41,331 nt of DNA. Origin: a virus. The stretch lies in IMG/VR virus record IMGVR_UViG_3300046010_012266, positions 1 through 41,331 of that record, one strand, 5' to 3'. A model generated the notes under the pieces. That model ran no database searches. It worked only from the letters and a program-made list of their open reading frames with translations, and was not told the DNA's origin. Shown piece by piece: positions 40,481-41,331 of this stretch; within the stretch, counting starts at the first letter, position 1, and each line of letters opens with the position of its first letter. Position numbers and translations under genes: made by a program.

Positions 40481-40586
40481 TAGTCAGGACAGGATTCGAA
40501 CCTGCATTAAGCTACATATTGAGTGGGTGTCAACTTAATGTCTTCCAATCAATCATCACTCTACCGATAGCTTCCGCCACCTGACT
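40481..40586 (-). tRNA. Class-II-like tRNA or tRNA-like element, isotype unclear
   Basis: The 5' AGTCAGG and 3' CCTGACT give a perfect 7-bp acceptor stem. The T arm is GCAGG-TTCGAAT-CCTGT, and an encoded CCA follows (40480-40478). The D-arm start TGGCGGAA matches the leucine-like unit downstream. The middle is unusual: the unit is 106 nt, I find no clean 5-bp anticodon stem (best alternatives place GGA or TTG as anticodon, both with mismatches), and CATTAAG/CTTAATG form a 7-bp arm with a nested TTGA/TCAA stem where the variable arm should be. It may be degenerate, interrupted, or a tRNA mimic. Confidence 0.6.
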
Positions 40587-40587
40587 A

Positions 40588-40815
40588 TATTTGCCCCAAA
40601 TGAGATTACTTTGAGGACTAGATTTTAGCTGGTTTCCTTGCTATTTGAGTAACCAATTACTGTCTTACCAGATTTAAACCCGTCAACCATTACTTGGGGA
40701 GGGCATGGTTTTGCGCTCTTATTCCCAATGAGTTCTTTTGTAAAACCTAAGAACCAGCAGCTATAACTTGTGTTAAGGTCAAGTTACCATCACTATAAGT
40801 ATCTCTTACTTATTG
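40588..40815. other. 228-bp spacer between tRNA-like units
   Basis: No complete gene is seen. A minus-strand frame of about 50 codons without stop (…GFTKELIGNKSAKPCPPQV, then MVDGFKSGKTVIGYSNSKET) has its only ATG near the end, leaving 21 codons. The bases are less AT-rich than average. A remnant of a coding gene or a structured RNA are both possible. Confidence 0.35.
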
Positions 40816-40899
40816 TAGTCAGGACAGGATTCGAACCTGTAACAGCACTTACGTCAATCCCCTATATGGTTCAGCGTCTACCAATTCCGCCACCTGACT
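40816..40899 (-). tRNA. tRNA, leucine-like class II, anticodon atypical
   Basis: An 84-nt unit with perfect acceptor (AGTCAGG/CCTGACT) and T arm (ACAGG-TTCGAAT-CCTGT), D arm GCGGAATTGGTAGACGC as in tRNA-Leu, and a class-II variable arm. CCA is not encoded. By normal numbering the anticodon stem is GAACC/GGATT with one A-A mismatch and loop ATATAGG, giving AUA as anticodon. That reads a Tyr codon and conflicts with the Leu-like body. The promoter at 40926 lies just upstream. Confidence 0.75.
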
Positions 40900-40925
40900 A
40901 ATTAAAAGAACTTCTTTTGATGACC

Positions 40926-40957
40926 TAAAGATACGACTTAGAATCCTGTTAGGCAAC
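40926..40957 (-). promoter_or_regulatory. Bacteroidota-type promoter before the tRNA (GTTG-N20-TATCTTTA)
   Basis: GTTG (40957-40954), 20 nt, TATCTTTA (40933-40926) in the minus direction, the same spacing as the five TTTG promoters. The expected start is about 20 nt before the tRNA at 40899. Confidence 0.65.
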
Positions 40958-40965
40958 AGTTTACC

Positions 40966-40996
40966 AAAATATGAAGCGAGTTTTGACTCGCCTCAT
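40966..40996 (-). terminator. Intrinsic terminator after the 97-aa gene
   Basis: In the minus direction ATGAGGCGAGT and ACTCGCTTCAT form an 11-bp stem with one G-U pair (40971-40996), then ATTTT. It begins directly after the stop at 40998 and separates that gene from the tRNA promoter. Confidence 0.7.
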
Positions 40997-40997
40997 T

Positions 40998-41291
40998 TTA
41001 GATAATTTCTTTCACTTCAATATTATTACAACTGTAGCTAGGTCCTGTGCAGTAAATATAGGTTGGAAACCCACTTAACGCGCCTGCTGTAGCCTCTCCG
41101 TTGATTTTCGTCTTGGAACGGTATTTGATTAGTTGCTTAACATACTTCTTCAACTTACCCTTGTACTTACCTGCCTCGGTTTTATTTTTAAAACCCTGAC
41201 CTTCAGGTCCTGCATAGTAGTACCTGTTTCGTTGACCGTACCACCCGTCGTCGGTATAAGTTTCGAGCGCTACTACGATTTTTGATTCCAT
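40998..41291 (-). CDS. Hypothetical 97-aa protein
   Basis: A small protein rich in Tyr, Gly and Lys: ALETYTDDGWYGQRNRYYYAG, then a basic helix (KGKLKKYVKQLIKYRSK) and a C-terminal part with two Cys (YIYCTGPSYSCNN). Base composition is less AT-rich than most genes here. No family is recognised. It lies between a tRNA-like unit (15 nt upstream) and a terminator, so it seems to be transcribed together with that tRNA. Confidence 0.65.
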   Translation of the reverse strand: MESKIVVALETYTDDGWYGQRNRYYYAGPEGQGFKNKTEAGKYKGKLKKYVKQLIKYRSKTKINGEATAGALSGFPTYIYCTGPSYSCNNIEVKEII

Positions 41292-41306
41292 ACTTATTAA
41301 TTTTAG

Positions 41307-41331
41307 TAGTCAGGACAGGATTCGAACCTGT
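41307..41331 (-). tRNA. 3' end of a third tRNA with the same acceptor and T arm (cut by window edge)
   Basis: The last 25 bases are identical to the 3' end of the tRNA at 40816-40899: the T arm ACAGG-TTCGAAT-CCTGT followed by CCTGACTA. The rest lies outside the window, so the isotype is unknown. CCA is not encoded. Confidence 0.7.

Noticed and set aside
40326-40584. Two plus-strand ORFs of 65-70 aa
   Set aside because: They read through the tRNA-like unit and the small minus-strand ORF on the opposite strand.
40816-40899. tmRNA
   Set aside because: The unit has a full D arm and a class-II tRNA size, and no tag reading frame is found between two separated halves.

Overview
The window looks like part of the genome of a large, AT-rich, T4-like tailed phage (contractile-tail myovirus). 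The evidence is a T4 gp6-like baseplate wedge protein, a gp25-like wedge protein, a gp5-like hub candidate, a DNA primase, and a gp55-like late sigma factor, all tightly packed on the minus strand. The likely host is a member of the Bacteroidota. Six promoters between 34.7 and 41.0 kb match the special Bacteroidota sigma consensus (TTTG or GTTG, exactly 20 nt, TAnnTTTA), and gene starts lack Shine-Dalgarno sites but have A-rich leaders.

Layout, read leftwards because nearly all genes are on the minus strand. At 41.3-40.3 kb there are tRNA or tRNA-like units sharing identical acceptor and T arms, plus small genes. At 40.3-37.4 kb short early-type units, each with its own host-type promoter, encode a DUF932 protein, microproteins and an AT-hook repeat protein. 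At 37.4-36.8 kb a 580-bp non-coding block with short direct repeats lies between two converging terminators, next to the only convincing plus-strand gene, a histone H1 (Hc1)-like protein. At 36.5-34.8 kb lie four small proteins, all with N-terminal Leu/Ile-x-Glu motifs or similar, ended by a clear terminator. At 34.7-31.6 kb are small proteins, an HD hydrolase and the late sigma factor. At 31.6-15.3 kb is the tail/baseplate module: hub candidate, gp25, gp6, and large Ser/Thr-rich virion proteins. At 15.3-13.1 kb are a GIY-YIG protein, primase and a PD-(D/E)XK nuclease. At 13.1-0 kb is an accessory block: two nucleotidyltransferase-fold proteins, a 1072-aa multi-enzyme protein, a HAD nucleotidase, a zinc-ribbon protein, a GAF-like membrane protein, a second PD-(D/E)XK protein, a ferritin-like protein, a third nucleotidyltransferase fused to a DUF5872-like domain, a P-loop kinase and an ADP-ribosyltransferase-like protein.

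The main unifying signal is a short N-terminal peptide (types MIKLIDILxE, MKxxEFKxLIKE, RRWQQLAGIITE) on about a dozen unrelated proteins. It ends in Leu/Ile-x-Glu, the cleavage rule of the T4 gp21 prohead protease, and it resembles the T4 capsid-targeting sequence of the internal proteins and Alt. I infer that much of the accessory block encodes proteins packed into the head, processed there and possibly injected with the DNA. These would include an ADP-ribosyltransferase-like protein (an Alt analogue), nucleotidyltransferases, a kinase and perhaps a ferritin. The whole assignment rests on reading motifs by eye; no database search was possible.
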